Assembly (NCBI RefSeq): GCF_001984195.1
Contig: NZ_MTQN01000007.1
Span: 62,001-126,000 of the forward strand
Origin: Kribbella sp. ALI-6-A
Lineage (GTDB): Bacteria > Actinomycetota > Actinomycetes > Propionibacteriales > Kribbellaceae
DNA: 64,000 bases
Direction of reading: 5' to 3'
The notes under the pieces were generated by a model, which made no database searches, had not been told where the DNA came from, and saw nothing but the letters and a program-made list of their open reading frames with translations. Shown here one piece after another: positions 25,662 to 34,697 of this stretch (the stretch's first letter is position 1; each line of letters begins with the position of its first letter). The translations under genes and the position numbers were made by a program.

Positions 25662-26420
25662 ATGCGACTCAACCACCAGGCGACCGGACCCCTCGACGCG
25701 CCCGTAGTACTGCTGGCGTCGTCGCTCGGCACCACCCACGCGATGTGGGCACCTCAGCTCGACGCCCTGGCGAAGAGCTTCCGCGTGGTCGCGTTCGACC
25801 ACCGCGGGCACGGCGACTCCGACGCGCCGCCGGGGCCGTACACGATCGAAGACCTCGGCAACGACGTGCTCGAGCTGCTCGACACCCTCGAAGCCGACCA
25901 GGCGTCTTACGTCGGCATCTCGCTCGGCGGGGCGGTCGGGCTCTGGCTCGCGCAGAACGCCCCGGACCGCTTCCACCGGTTCGCGCTGCTCTGCCCGCCG
26001 GTCAACCCCGCGGCCAACGCGCAGATGTGGACCGACCGCGCCCGGCAGGTCCGGGAAGAAGGCACCCAGGCGATCGTCGAGCAGACGCTCGGCCGCTGGT
26101 TCCTCCCCGAGTACGCCGAAGCGCACGCCGACGAGGTCGAGGTCATCCGTCAGCAGCTCCTCAGCACCCCGGACGAGGGGTACGCCGCCTGCTGCGAGGC
26201 GCTCAGCACTCTCGACCTCACCCCGGGCCTCGACAGCATCACCGCCCCGGTCCTCGTGGTCACCGCCGAACAGGACACCTCCATCCCGCCGGAAACCGTC
26301 ATCCCCCTGGCGACGACCATCCCCGGCGCGCATCTCGAGATCGTCGAGGACGCCGCCCACCTGGTCACCTACTCGCACGCCGACCGGATCAATCCCTTGC
26401 TGCTCACCCACCTCTCCTGA
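25662..26420 (+). CDS. Alpha/beta hydrolase, 3-oxoadipate enol-lactonase-like
   Basis: 252 aa. Nucleophile elbow VGISLGG, acid in TAEQDTSIPP, His in EDAAHLV; the FDHRGHGDSDAPPGPYTIEDL segment is very like PcaD. No other beta-ketoadipate genes lie nearby, so the lactonase role is only a similarity-level guess and a general esterase is equally possible. The ATG at 25662 sits 6 nt after TAAAGT with no Shine-Dalgarno sequence: probably leaderless. Confidence 0.82.
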   Translation: MRLNHQATGPLDAPVVLLASSLGTTHAMWAPQLDALAKSFRVVAFDHRGHGDSDAPPGPYTIEDLGNDVLELLDTLEADQASYVGISLGGAVGLWLAQNAPDRFHRFALLCPPVNPAANAQMWTDRARQVREEGTQAIVEQTLGRWFLPEYAEAHADEVEVIRQQLLSTPDEGYAACCEALSTLDLTPGLDSITAPVLVVTAEQDTSIPPETVIPLATTIPGAHLEIVEDAAHLVTYSHADRINPLLLTHLS

Positions 26421-26466
26421 GCAGACCCCCGGTGTAGGCTGCGCCGACCGCCAGGGGAGGAACCCG

Positions 26467-26919
26467 ATGAACATCGTGCTCACCGTCGAGCTCACGCTCG
26501 CGCGCCGGGCCCAGAACGTCCGCCAGCAGGCCCACTGGATCGGCTGGATGTTCCGTACCTTCGGCGTGGTCTACCTCGCCTGGGGCTTGCTCGCCCGCTC
26601 CGTCGGTATGACGGTCGTCTCCGTGCTCTTCCTGCTGATGCCCGAGGTGCGTGCGGTTCTCGTGCAGTACGTGATCGGCCGCAAGTACGGCCGGACCTAC
26701 ACCTACACGCTGTCCGACGACGGCGTCCGGGTCGTCACGGCGATCTCCAGCCTCGAGTACAGCTGGTCGGCGCTGAAGTCACTGAAGGAGACGGGCAGCG
26801 GATGGAACTTCCGGTTCCCCGGCGGTGGCGGCTTCACCCTCCCCAAGGCGGTGTTCACCGCCGAGCAGGACGCCCAGTGGCGCGAGTTCCTGACCAACCG
26901 GCAGCTGGTCGCCCGCTGA
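26467..26919 (+). CDS. YcxB-like membrane protein
   Basis: 150 aa. Two membrane segments (about 28-44 and 47-65), then a soluble beta-rich domain with YTYTLSDDGVRVVT and FTLPKAVFT, matching the YcxB-like C-terminal pattern. Function unknown. The ATG at 26467 follows GGGGAGGAA; TAGGCT at 26435-26440 is a plausible -10. Confidence 0.72.
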   Translation: MNIVLTVELTLARRAQNVRQQAHWIGWMFRTFGVVYLAWGLLARSVGMTVVSVLFLLMPEVRAVLVQYVIGRKYGRTYTYTLSDDGVRVVTAISSLEYSWSALKSLKETGSGWNFRFPGGGGFTLPKAVFTAEQDAQWREFLTNRQLVAR

Positions 26920-26999
26920 GCGGTTCTGCCGGATGCGGGACCCGGAGGCACCCGGCGTTACGCTGGTAACCGTTCTGTCCCCGTACGGAAGTGTCGTTG

Positions 27000-28931
27000 A
27001 TGACTGTCGAGTCGTTGTTCCCCCGCCTGGAGCCGGTGCTGCCGGGTGTGCAGAAGCCGATCCAGTACGTCGGCGGTGAGCTGAACTCGGTCAGTAAGGA
27101 CTGGGACGCGGTCAGTGTCCGCTGGGCGTTGATGTACCCCGACGCCTACGAGGTCGCGCTGCCCAACCAGGGCGTGCAGATCCTGTACGAGGTGCTGAAC
27201 GAGCGCGACCACATCCTGGCCGAGCGGACCTATTCGGTCTGGCCGGACATGGAGGCGGTGATGCGGGAGCACCAGATCCCGCAGTTCACGCTCGACAGCC
27301 ACCGGCCGGTGCGGGCCTTCGACGTGTTCGGGCTGTCGTTCTCGACCGAGCTCGGCTACACCAACATGCTGACCGCGCTCGACCTGGCCGGGATCCCGCT
27401 GTACGCCGTGGACCGGACCGAAGACGACCCGATCGTGCTGGCCGGTGGCCACGCGGCGTTCAACCCCGAGCCGATCGCGGACTTCATCGACGCGGCGGTG
27501 CTCGGCGACGGCGAGGAGATCGTGCTGGCGATCTCCGAGGTGATCCGGGAGTGGAAGGACGAGGGCCGCCCGGGCGGTCGCGACGAGGTGCTGCTGCGGC
27601 TGGCGAAGTCCGGCGGCGTCTACATCCCGAAGTTCTTCACCGTCGAGTACCTGCCCGACGGCCGGATCCAGCGCGTCGCGCCGAACAAGCCGGGTGTGCC
27701 GTGGCGAACCGCGAAGCACACCGTGATGGACCTGGACGCCTGGCCGTACCCGAAGAAGCCGCTGGTCCCGCTGGCCGAGACCGTGCACGAGCGCTACTCG
27801 GTCGAGATCTTCCGCGGCTGCACCCGCGGCTGCCGGTTCTGCCAGGCCGGGATGATCACCCGTCCGGTTCGCGAGCGCAGCATCACCACGATCGGCGACA
27901 TGGTCGAGAACGGCCTCAAGCAGTCCGGCTTCGAGGAGGTCGGCCTGCTCAGTCTGAGCTCGGCCGACCACAGCGAGATCGCCGAGGTGGCCAAGGGTCT
28001 GGGCGACCGGTACGAGGGCAGCAACGTGTCGCTGTCGCTGCCGTCCACCCGGGTCGACGCGTTCAACATCACGCTGGCCAACGAGTTCTCCCGCAACGGC
28101 CGGCGCAGCGGTCTGACCTTCGCCCCCGAAGGCGGCTCGGACCGGATGCGCAAGGTGATCAACAAGATGGTCAGCGAGGAAGACCTGATCCGCACCGTCG
28201 CGGCGGCGTACAGCCACGGCTGGCGGCAGGTGAAGCTGTACTTCATGTGCGGTCTGCCGACCGAGACCGACGAGGACGTGCTGGCGATCGCGGACCTGGC
28301 CAAGCGGGTGATCGCGACCGGCCGTGAGGTCTCCGGCCGCAACGACATCCGCTGCACGGTGTCGATCGGCGGGTTCGTGCCGAAGCCGCACACGCCGTTC
28401 CAGTGGGCCTCGCAGCTCGGCGTCGAGGAGACCGACGCCCGGCTGGCCAAACTGGGCGCGGCGATCCGCTCGGACCGCAAGTACGCCAAGGCGATCGGCT
28501 TCCGGTACCACGACGGCAAGCCCGGCATCATCGAGGGCCTGCTGTCGCGCGGCGACCGCCGGGTCGGCCGGATCATCGAGGCGGTCTGGCGCGACGGCGG
28601 CCGGTTCGACGGCTGGAGCGAGCACTTCTCGTACGAGCGGTGGCTGGACTGCGCCGACAAGGCGCTGGCCGACGAGCCGGTCGACCTGGCCTGGTACACC
28701 ACCCGCGAGCGCGAGTACGCCGAGGTGCTGCCCTGGGACCACCTGGACTCCGGGCTGGACCGCGACTGGCTGTGGGAGGACTGGCAGGACGCGCTCGAGG
28801 AGGACGGCGCGATCGAGGTCGAGGACTGCCGCTGGACCCCGTGCTTCGACTGCGGCGTCTGCCCGCAGATGGGCACCGAGATCCAGATCGGCCCCACCGG
28901 CAAGAAGCTGCTGCCACTCTCCGTGGTCTAA
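27000..28931 (+). CDS. B12-binding-domain radical SAM protein, TIGR03960 type
   Basis: 643 aa. N-terminal cobalamin-binding-like domain (YPDAYEVALPNQGVQILYEVLN, VLAGGHAAFNPEP), then the radical SAM core with the 4Fe-4S cysteines Cys274, Cys278 and Cys281 (GCTRGCRFC), and a C-terminal Cys cluster (CFDCGVC). Found across actinobacteria, usually next to the DUF2344 gene and rne, so a role in RNA or ribosome modification is suspected but unproven. ATG 27000 preferred over GTG 26991 because GGAAG lies 8 nt upstream of it. Here its usual partner is 14.6 kb away. Its stop overlaps the stop of the facing gene by 2 nt. Confidence 0.9.
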   Translation: MTVESLFPRLEPVLPGVQKPIQYVGGELNSVSKDWDAVSVRWALMYPDAYEVALPNQGVQILYEVLNERDHILAERTYSVWPDMEAVMREHQIPQFTLDSHRPVRAFDVFGLSFSTELGYTNMLTALDLAGIPLYAVDRTEDDPIVLAGGHAAFNPEPIADFIDAAVLGDGEEIVLAISEVIREWKDEGRPGGRDEVLLRLAKSGGVYIPKFFTVEYLPDGRIQRVAPNKPGVPWRTAKHTVMDLDAWPYPKKPLVPLAETVHERYSVEIFRGCTRGCRFCQAGMITRPVRERSITTIGDMVENGLKQSGFEEVGLLSLSSADHSEIAEVAKGLGDRYEGSNVSLSLPSTRVDAFNITLANEFSRNGRRSGLTFAPEGGSDRMRKVINKMVSEEDLIRTVAAAYSHGWRQVKLYFMCGLPTETDEDVLAIADLAKRVIATGREVSGRNDIRCTVSIGGFVPKPHTPFQWASQLGVEETDARLAKLGAAIRSDRKYAKAIGFRYHDGKPGIIEGLLSRGDRRVGRIIEAVWRDGGRFDGWSEHFSYERWLDCADKALADEPVDLAWYTTREREYAEVLPWDHLDSGLDRDWLWEDWQDALEEDGAIEVEDCRWTPCFDCGVCPQMGTEIQIGPTGKKLLPLSVV

Positions 28932-30373
28932 CCGACGACGGAGTACAGAGCCTCGCTGAGCGACAGGTCGGCCGCACTGCCGAGCACCAGGTCGGCGGCG
29001 GTCAACCTCTCGGCCGGCACGTAGGGGTTGGGGATGCCGATCGTGCGCATCCCCGCCGCAGCCGCTGCCGCGATCCCGTGCGCGGTGTCCTCGACCGCCA
29101 ACGCAGACCGCCCGGCCAAGGCGGCCCTGCGCGGACCCGCGTCCCGTCCCGGACCGGCGTCCCGTCCGGGACCGGCGTCCCCACCCGGGCCCGCCGCCGA
29201 CCCGAGACGTGTCAGCGCGAGCTCATAGACGGCCGGATCCGGCTTGTGGCCGTCGACCTCGTCGCCGGTGGTGATGACCTCGAAGAGGTCGAGCGCGCCG
29301 ACCCGCTCCAGATGCCCGACCACCCACTTCCGCGGTGAGCTGCTCGCGATCGCGACGCGCAGGCCCAGCGCGTGGGCCTCGAGCAACCAGTCGTGGATGC
29401 CCGGCCGGAACCCCAGCTCCGCGTGCAGCCGATCCCGGAACGCGGTTCGCCGGGCGTGACTGATGTCGCGGTCGAAGTCGGGAACGAGCGCCGCCAGCTG
29501 GGCGTACCGGACCGTACTGGTGTCGCCGCCGTGACCGGGCCAGAAGTCGTCGTCGAGCTCGAGCTCGAGCCCGTGGTGCGCCCACTCGGCCTTCCAGCTC
29601 TCGACCAGCGTGGACTCGGTGTCCATCAGCAGCCCGTCGAAGTCGAACACGACCGCCTCGATCTCGACGTCGGTCAGCAGCCGCAGCCCGAGGCGGTGGA
29701 TCTCCCGCGGCGTCAGCCCACACCGCGCCAGATAAGCCCGTACGCCGCCGTACCGCTGGTCCACGTGATCGAGTGCCGCGAGGATCGTTTCCGGGAGCGA
29801 CCGCCAGAGGACACCGGCGGTCTCACGCTCGTAAGTGGGCAGCGCGGCGATCCGGTCCAGGATGCCCAGGTTGGTCTCGCTGATCGCGAAGTCCTCCGCG
29901 ATCACCTCGCGCGGTACGCCGGCCAGCTCCTGCAGCAGGGCGACAAGCAGCCCGGTCCGGTCCTTGCCCGACTTGCAGTGCACGACAACGGCCGTGTCGA
30001 GCGGCACCGCGGCGATCGCCCGGTACGCCTGCAGAATCTGACCGGTGTTGCGATCGAGGCTGCCGCGGTAGATGTCGGCCATCAACGGCTCGTCCTCAGG
30101 GACCCGCAGCTTGTCCGCGACCGGGTCGATCCAAGGGATCCGCCGGTACGCCGGGTCGCCGCCGAGCGGGTGCGGCTCGGTCAGCTCCCAGTCCGAGCGC
30201 AGGTCGAGCACGAGTCCGGCGCGCACCTCACGGAAGGCGGCCCAGCCGTCGTCGTCGAGCTGGTGCAGGGAGTCGGTCCGGATCAGCCCGGCGCGCGTCG
30301 TCCCGCCGTACCGGGTGGGAAGGCCGGCCAGGTCGCGGGCGTTCAGGCATCCGTTCCACCGCAGGTCCGTCAC
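28928..30373 (-). CDS. Fusion of tyrosine/lipid-type phosphatase and HAD-superfamily hydrolase
   Basis: 481 aa in one uninterrupted frame. Residues 1-234: Y_phosphatase3-type domain (start WNGCLNARDLAGLP; P-loop HCKSGKDRTG with Cys133 and Arg139, the HCxxGKDR signature of MptpB-like phosphatases). Residues 236-481: HAD hydrolase, with Asp244/Asp246 (VFDFDGLL), SSSPRKW, Lys377 (HKPDP) and Glu428-Asp429 (AVEDT). No stop codon or strong start lies between them. Residues about 394-416 are an extra GPGRDA-type repeat inside the HAD core. The GTG at 30373 follows the M28 gene stop by 5 nt; TAAGCT 7 nt upstream could also make it leaderless. Substrates unknown. Confidence 0.82.
   Translation of the reverse strand: MTDLRWNGCLNARDLAGLPTRYGGTTRAGLIRTDSLHQLDDDGWAAFREVRAGLVLDLRSDWELTEPHPLGGDPAYRRIPWIDPVADKLRVPEDEPLMADIYRGSLDRNTGQILQAYRAIAAVPLDTAVVVHCKSGKDRTGLLVALLQELAGVPREVIAEDFAISETNLGILDRIAALPTYERETAGVLWRSLPETILAALDHVDQRYGGVRAYLARCGLTPREIHRLGLRLLTDVEIEAVVFDFDGLLMDTESTLVESWKAEWAHHGLELELDDDFWPGHGGDTSTVRYAQLAALVPDFDRDISHARRTAFRDRLHAELGFRPGIHDWLLEAHALGLRVAIASSSPRKWVVGHLERVGALDLFEVITTGDEVDGHKPDPAVYELALTRLGSAAGPGGDAGPGRDAGPGRDAGPRRAALAGRSALAVEDTAHGIAAAAAAGMRTIGIPNPYVPAERLTAADLVLGSAADLSLSEALYSVVG
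29133..29188. repeat. About 18-bp tandem coding repeat in the HAD domain
   Basis: Roughly three copies of a GTCCCGTCCGGGACCGGC-like unit encode, on the minus strand, Gly-Pro-Gly-Arg-Asp-Ala repeats between HAD motifs III and IV. Most HAD relatives have a short loop there, so this is a local expansion. Confidence 0.6.
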
Positions 30374-30378
30374 CCCGG

Positions 30379-31704
30379 TTAGCTTAAAACACCTCCTAGC
30401 GACTCGTAGTCGCGCCAACTGGTGCCGTCCCACACCTTGTGGTGCATCGCCCGATCCGTGCCGACCACGAAGACGTCGAGCAGACCGGGTCCCCGCGAAA
30501 CCACCGAGCCGGCCGGTCGCGGTCGCGCGACCTGAGGCACCTCGACCAGCCAGCCCGCGAGCGCCGCCGCGTTCATCCGCAGGATCTCCGCGGCCAGCGG
30601 CCAGTTCAGCGTGCTCACCGTGTCCGACGCCGAGTGGATGTTGCCGTTGGCACTGTCCGCGCCCTCGATCGTCAGCAACGCCGGCATCCCCGCGCCGATG
30701 AACGGGACATGGTCGCTGGCGAACGGATTGAACGACGTCTCCACCTTCAGCCCCGTGTACGTCGCGGCCGCCGAGGTCAGATCGCTCATCTGCGCCGAGG
30801 ACACCGTCGCGCCCTCGAGCAGCACGGTCGGCGTCGAGCTGTTCTTCGACGCGATCATGTCCATGTTCAGCACCGCCCGGATCCGCGCCCGCTCGGCGGC
30901 CGGCAGCGTTGCGACGTACTGCTTGCTCCCGTGCAGCCCCTGCTCCTCGCCGCCGAACAGGATCAGCCGAACGTCGTGCTGCCAGCGCCGCGTCGCCAGC
31001 ACCCGCCCGAGCTCCAGTACGCCGGCCGAACCGCTCGCGTTGTCGTCGGCACCGGGTGCGGACGCGCCCGATCCACCGCCCTGGTTGACGGAGTCGAGGT
31101 GCGCGGTGATCAGCACGACCCCCCGCGGGCCCGGACCTGCGCCGCGACGGTCGCCGATCAAGTTCTCCGACCGCCCGGAGCCGACCGTGATCGGCATCCG
31201 CGTCGTCGAGTAGCCGTGCGCCACCATCTGCTCGGCGGCGAAGTCCACCGCCTGCGTGTACGACGGGCTGAGCGAGTGCCGGGTCGGCAGGTTCGCGAGC
31301 CAGGTGACGTCGGCCTGGTAGGCCGTGGGGGAGAGCTGGTCGAGCAGATCGGTGACGGTTCGCTCGATCCGTTGCGCCCCGAGGGGAGGGACGTCGATGA
31401 CGACCCCGGGACGCAACGGTTCGGCGCGCCAGTGGTGGTTGTTGCGACGCCGAGGCTTGTCGGCGGCCGAGATCACCAGCTGACGGCCGTGGTCGAGCAG
31501 CGGGACCACGTCGGGATACTCGTCCTGGAACGAGCGGCCGACCTGCGTGACCAGCAGCAGACCGGGCACGGTCCGCGAGGCCCGCCCGAGTTTGTGGTCG
31601 GCGGCGCACCACAGGATGGTCCGTTCGCCGATGCGGGCAGCCTGCTCGGCGTCAGCCGCCTCGACCGCCGGTACCACCAGATAACGCACAGCCGACACCG
31701 TCAT
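30379..31704 (-). CDS. M28-family zinc aminopeptidase with one C-terminal PLL-type unit
   Basis: 441 aa. Metal-site segments of M28 co-catalytic peptidases are in order: ITAHLDS (His, Asp), PGADDNASG (Asp), [10 protein letters not shown] (Glu-Glu), LNMDMI (Asp) and [10 protein letters not shown] (His). About 110 N-terminal residues form a separate domain. The last about 40 residues ([20 protein letters not shown]) are a single lectin-propeller unit like the seven in the M43 protein upstream. There is no signal peptide, odd for a presumed extracellular peptidase. The ATG at 31704 follows AAAGGAGC. Probably co-transcribed with the phosphatase-HAD gene 5 nt downstream. Confidence 0.82.
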   Translation of the reverse strand: MTVSAVRYLVVPAVEAADAEQAARIGERTILWCAADHKLGRASRTVPGLLLVTQVGRSFQDEYPDVVPLLDHGRQLVISAADKPRRRNNHHWRAEPLRPGVVIDVPPLGAQRIERTVTDLLDQLSPTAYQADVTWLANLPTRHSLSPSYTQAVDFAAEQMVAHGYSTTRMPITVGSGRSENLIGDRRGAGPGPRGVVLITAHLDSVNQGGGSGASAPGADDNASGSAGVLELGRVLATRRWQHDVRLILFGGEEQGLHGSKQYVATLPAAERARIRAVLNMDMIASKNSSTPTVLLEGATVSSAQMSDLTSAAATYTGLKVETSFNPFASDHVPFIGAGMPALLTIEGADSANGNIHSASDTVSTLNWPLAAEILRMNAAALAGWLVEVPQVARPRPAGSVVSRGPGLLDVFVVGTDRAMHHKVWDGTSWRDYESLGGVLS

Positions 31705-31728
31705 CGGTCCAGCTCCTTTCCTTTCCTT

Positions 31729-31772
31729 GCGTCCGAAGAACCTGAGGCAAGAGCGCTCGGTTCTTCGGACGC
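31729..31772 (-). terminator. 14-bp perfect hairpin between the 95-aa gene and the M28 gene
   Basis: Arms 31729-31742 and 31759-31772 are perfect complements with a 16-nt loop. It begins 11 nt after the 95-aa gene stop and ends 25 nt before the M28 start, so it either terminates the upstream unit or attenuates transcription into the peptidase gene. On the minus strand a purine-rich run rather than a T-tract follows. Confidence 0.65.
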
Positions 31773-31782
31773 TGCTACGGAA

Positions 31783-32070
31783 CTACTGCCAGGCGAGCTC
31801 GAGACGGTCCTCGGTCGCGGCGACGACGAGGGCCGAGCCGGTGACGCCGCGGGCGATCACGCCGGACGGCTCCCACCGGCCGAGGTGCTCCTCGGGGGCG
31901 TCGCCGCGGCCGATCAGGCGTTCGACGAAGGTGCCGTCGGCGCGGAACTCCACCCCCCGCCGGCCACGGGCCGGCGGGAAGGGGAAGTCCTCGCGGCGGT
32001 AGACGCTGATCCCGTCGTGGTCCTCCTCGAACGAGTGCGTCCACCGGCCGAGCGGCGGCTCGGTGGTCAG
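31783..32070 (-). CDS. Small protein of unknown function, apparent CTG start overlapping the M43 gene
   Basis: 95 aa, soluble, acidic/basic mixed, with a WTHSFEED opening followed by [19 protein letters not shown] and GRWEPSG, a pattern I associate with small conserved actinobacterial proteins of unknown role. Within the reading frame there is no ATG, GTG or TTG near the natural N-terminus. The CTG at 32070-32068 is preceded at 7 nt by GAGGGGG and overlaps the M43 stop as CTGA, in the manner of ATGA/GTGA coupling. An in-frame ATG at 32223 lies deep inside the M43 gene and is less likely. Confidence 0.6.
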   Translation of the reverse strand: MTTEPPLGRWTHSFEEDHDGISVYRREDFPFPPARGRRGVEFRADGTFVERLIGRGDAPEEHLGRWEPSGVIARGVTGSALVVAATEDRLELAWQ

Positions 32071-34400
32071 CTCGGCACCCCCTCGGCGACAGTTGCCTTC
32101 GGCATCTGCAGCGGGGTGGCCCCCGGCGCCGGTGCCGGCAGCGTGACCTTGAAGTCGCTGATGATCCCGCCCAGCGGTTCGTAGCCGGTGGCCGACGGTC
32201 CCCAGGCGGTTCCGTCCCACCACTTGTGGTAGAGCCCGCCGTCGGTGCCGACCACGAACACGTCCAGCCGGTCACTGTCCCACGCGGTCACCCGCGGCTC
32301 GTCGACACAGGTCCCGCCGAGGTACTCGAACCCCGACCACGCCGTACCGTCGAACCACTGGTGGTAGAGCGCCGAGTCCGTGCCGAGTACGAACACGTCC
32401 AGCCGGTCCGGGCCCCACGCGACCGCCGTCGGCGCGCTCGCGCACACGCCGCCGAGGGAGTGGAAGCCGGACCACGCCGTACCGTCCCAGTACTGGTGGT
32501 AGAGCGCCGAGTCGGTGCCGAGCACGAACAGGTCGAGCCGGTCCGGCCCCCACGACACCACGGTCGGCGGGCTCGTGCAGACGCCGCCGAGCGACTCGAA
32601 GTCCGACCACGCCGAACCGTCCCACCACTTGTGCCAGACCGCGTTGTCGGTGCCCAGCACGAACACGTCCAGCCGGTCGGAGTCCCACGCCACGACCTGC
32701 GGCGGGCTCATGCAGATTCCACCGAGGTACTCGTAGCCGTCGGTCGACGGTCCCCAGGCCGATCCGTCCCACCACTTGTGGTAGATCGCGCGGTCGGTGC
32801 CGAGCACGAACAGGTCGAGCCGGTCCGGTCCCCAGGTCGCCACTCGCGGCGGACTCATGCAGACGCCGCCGAGCGCCTCGTAGCCGGTCGCCGACGGCGC
32901 CCAGGCCGATCCGTCCCACCACTTGTGGTAGACGCCGTGGTCGGTGCCGAGCACGAACGCGTCCAGCCGCTCGGGTCCCCAGGACGCCACTTCCGGTGCA
33001 CTCATGCAGATCCCACCCATGTACTCGTACCCGCCGGCCGACGGTCCCCAGGCCGATCCGTCCCACCACTTGTGATACATCGCCCGGTCGGTCCCGAGCA
33101 CGAACGCGTCCAGCCGGTCGCTGCCCCACGACACCACCGGCCCGGCCGGCGCCGGCGCGCCGGCCTCGGTGAACCCGGCGATCAGATCGGACCGCACGGT
33201 GTCCAGGCAGGCCTCCATCCGGGCCACCTGGTCGTTGGTGAACATCACCATGCCGCGGTCGTCGGTGTAGTCCATGTAGTTGACGAACAGATCGCCGTTC
33301 GGGCCGTTGCTGCAGGACACCTTCGGGAACGTCGGGACGCCGAAGTTCGGGCCGCCCTGGTTCGGGGTGTCGGCGACCTCGTCGGTGCCGGAGCAGCCGG
33401 TGCCGTCGTCGCCCCAGATGTGGAACAGGTTGAGGTAGTGACCGATCTCGTGGGTCAGCGTCCGGCCCAGGTCGAACGGCGCGGTCGCCGTACCGGTGGT
33501 GCCGAACCCGGTGTGCGTGACGACGACGCCGTCGGTCTCGGCCGGGCCGCCGGGGAACTGGGCGTAGCCGAGCAGGCCGCCGCCGAGCTGCGCGACCCAG
33601 ATGTTCAGGTACCGGTCGGTCGGCCACGGGTCGATGCCGCCGGTGGCCGACGACTTCACCGCGTCGTCGTGGCTGAACGACGTCCGGGTGGTCTGCGTGC
33701 GGGTAACGCCGGTAGTCGGGTTGCCGTTCGGGTCTTCGGTGGCCAGGAAGAACTCCAGCCGCGAGTCCGCGACCAGACCGGTGAACGGCGCGGGCACGAA
33801 CCCGAGGTCGGTGTTGGTGGCGCGGAAGTCGCGGTTGAGCACGTCGAGCTGGCTGTCGATCTGGGCCTGGGAGATGTTCTGCGCGGGCGTGTTCCAGACG
33901 ACGTGCACGACGACGGGGATCCGCGCGACACCGGCGAACCGTTGGTCGCTCGCCACGTACTGCGTGGTCGCGTTCTCCAGCGCGGACCGGGCCGCCGCGT
34001 ACGACGGATCGCTGGACAGCAGCCGGCGGTGTACGTCCATCACGCCACAGCTGCGCCGCGACGGCCGCTCGACGTCACCGCCGGAGCCGTTCGCGCTGCC
34101 ACCCGGACCGCCCGAGCCGCCGGGCATCCCGCCCGATCCACCAGGTCCGCCGGACATCCCGGGCATTCCGCCGGATCCACCAGGTCCGCCGGACATCCCC
34201 GGCATTCCGCCGGATCCACCAGGTCCGCCGGACATCCCCGGCATCCCGCCGGATCCACCAGGTCCGCCGCTCATCCCCGGCATCCCGCCCGATCCACCCG
34301 TCATCCCAGGCATCCCGCCCCGGCCGCCGTTCGTCCCCGGCATCCGGTCGGGATCGGTCCCGTGGATCTTGTCCGCTCTCCCGTTGGCCTTTCTCGGCAT
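32067..34400 (-). CDS. M43-type (pappalysin-like) metalloprotease with seven-unit PLL-type lectin propeller
   Basis: 777 aa. Residues about 20-107: Gly/Met/Pro-rich repeats of a 13-residue unit ([13 protein letters not shown]). About 120-410: metzincin with [11 protein letters not shown] at 317-327 and Met-turn NYMDY near 373. About 425-765: seven repeats of about 48 aa ([24 protein letters not shown]), matching the seven-bladed DUF346/PLL sugar-binding propeller. No Sec signal peptide is visible, so either export is non-classical or the start is misjudged. The ATG at 34400 follows AGGGGGA. Head of a minus-strand run with the 95-aa, M28 and phosphatase genes. Confidence 0.85.
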   Translation of the reverse strand: MPRKANGRADKIHGTDPDRMPGTNGGRGGMPGMTGGSGGMPGMSGGPGGSGGMPGMSGGPGGSGGMPGMSGGPGGSGGMPGMSGGPGGSGGMPGGSGGPGGSANGSGGDVERPSRRSCGVMDVHRRLLSSDPSYAAARSALENATTQYVASDQRFAGVARIPVVVHVVWNTPAQNISQAQIDSQLDVLNRDFRATNTDLGFVPAPFTGLVADSRLEFFLATEDPNGNPTTGVTRTQTTRTSFSHDDAVKSSATGGIDPWPTDRYLNIWVAQLGGGLLGYAQFPGGPAETDGVVVTHTGFGTTGTATAPFDLGRTLTHEIGHYLNLFHIWGDDGTGCSGTDEVADTPNQGGPNFGVPTFPKVSCSNGPNGDLFVNYMDYTDDRGMVMFTNDQVARMEACLDTVRSDLIAGFTEAGAPAPAGPVVSWGSDRLDAFVLGTDRAMYHKWWDGSAWGPSAGGYEYMGGICMSAPEVASWGPERLDAFVLGTDHGVYHKWWDGSAWAPSATGYEALGGVCMSPPRVATWGPDRLDLFVLGTDRAIYHKWWDGSAWGPSTDGYEYLGGICMSPPQVVAWDSDRLDVFVLGTDNAVWHKWWDGSAWSDFESLGGVCTSPPTVVSWGPDRLDLFVLGTDSALYHQYWDGTAWSGFHSLGGVCASAPTAVAWGPDRLDVFVLGTDSALYHQWFDGTAWSGFEYLGGTCVDEPRVTAWDSDRLDVFVVGTDGGLYHKWWDGTAWGPSATGYEPLGGIISDFKVTLPAPAPGATPLQMPKATVAEGVPS
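34105..34299. repeat. 39-bp tandem coding repeat (Gly-rich collagen-like units)
   Basis: Units at 34144-34182, 34183-34221 and 34222-34260 are nearly identical; flanking units at both ends are diverged. Each encodes 13 residues of the Gly/Met/Pro/Ser linker of the M43 peptidase. Not CRISPR: no unique spacers. Confidence 0.75.
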
Positions 34401-34697
34401 TGCTTCCCCCTACGGTGGACAGGGGCGACGAGCAGGACGGAACCGGCCACCGCGAACCCCGCGCACACCGGCGATCCCGGACCGGGACGCTTCCCAGATC
34501 CCCCAGACCCACGTTCCGGCCGAAGACGGACTCTTGCCGTCTTGACCCACCGAACAGGCTGCCCCCAAGACGCTGCTCGAATTCACCATGCGACGCTCAC
34601 GATCGGAGCACAAGACTTCGGCACCGGCCAGGTCCGATTCACCGAAAACCCAACAATCGTTGGAGAATTGCTTGAATCCTCAAGGGGGGTCCGCCCG
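34401..34697. other. 297-bp divergent intergenic region, M43 peptidase / unknown gene
   Basis: Its second half (34575-34690) is AT-richer than the surroundings and holds a small dyad, CAAC-AATC-GTTG (34651-34662), near the plus-strand start, plus an AGGGGGG ribosome site at 34683-34689. I see no convincing -35/-10 pair and no small gene. Confidence 0.45.

Noticed and set aside
31783..32223. ATG-started 146-aa version of the small gene after the M43 peptidase
   Set aside because: The first 51 residues would be translated from inside the propeller in another frame and look random; the CTG with its ribosome site fits better.
34105..34299. Possible CRISPR-like array of 39-bp repeats
   Set aside because: Repeats are directly adjacent without spacers and encode a regular 13-residue unit.
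32226..34695. Long plus-strand open frame opposite the M43 peptidase
   Set aside because: Antisense of seven similar lectin repeats, which keeps stop codons out; the real gene in this frame starts at 34698.
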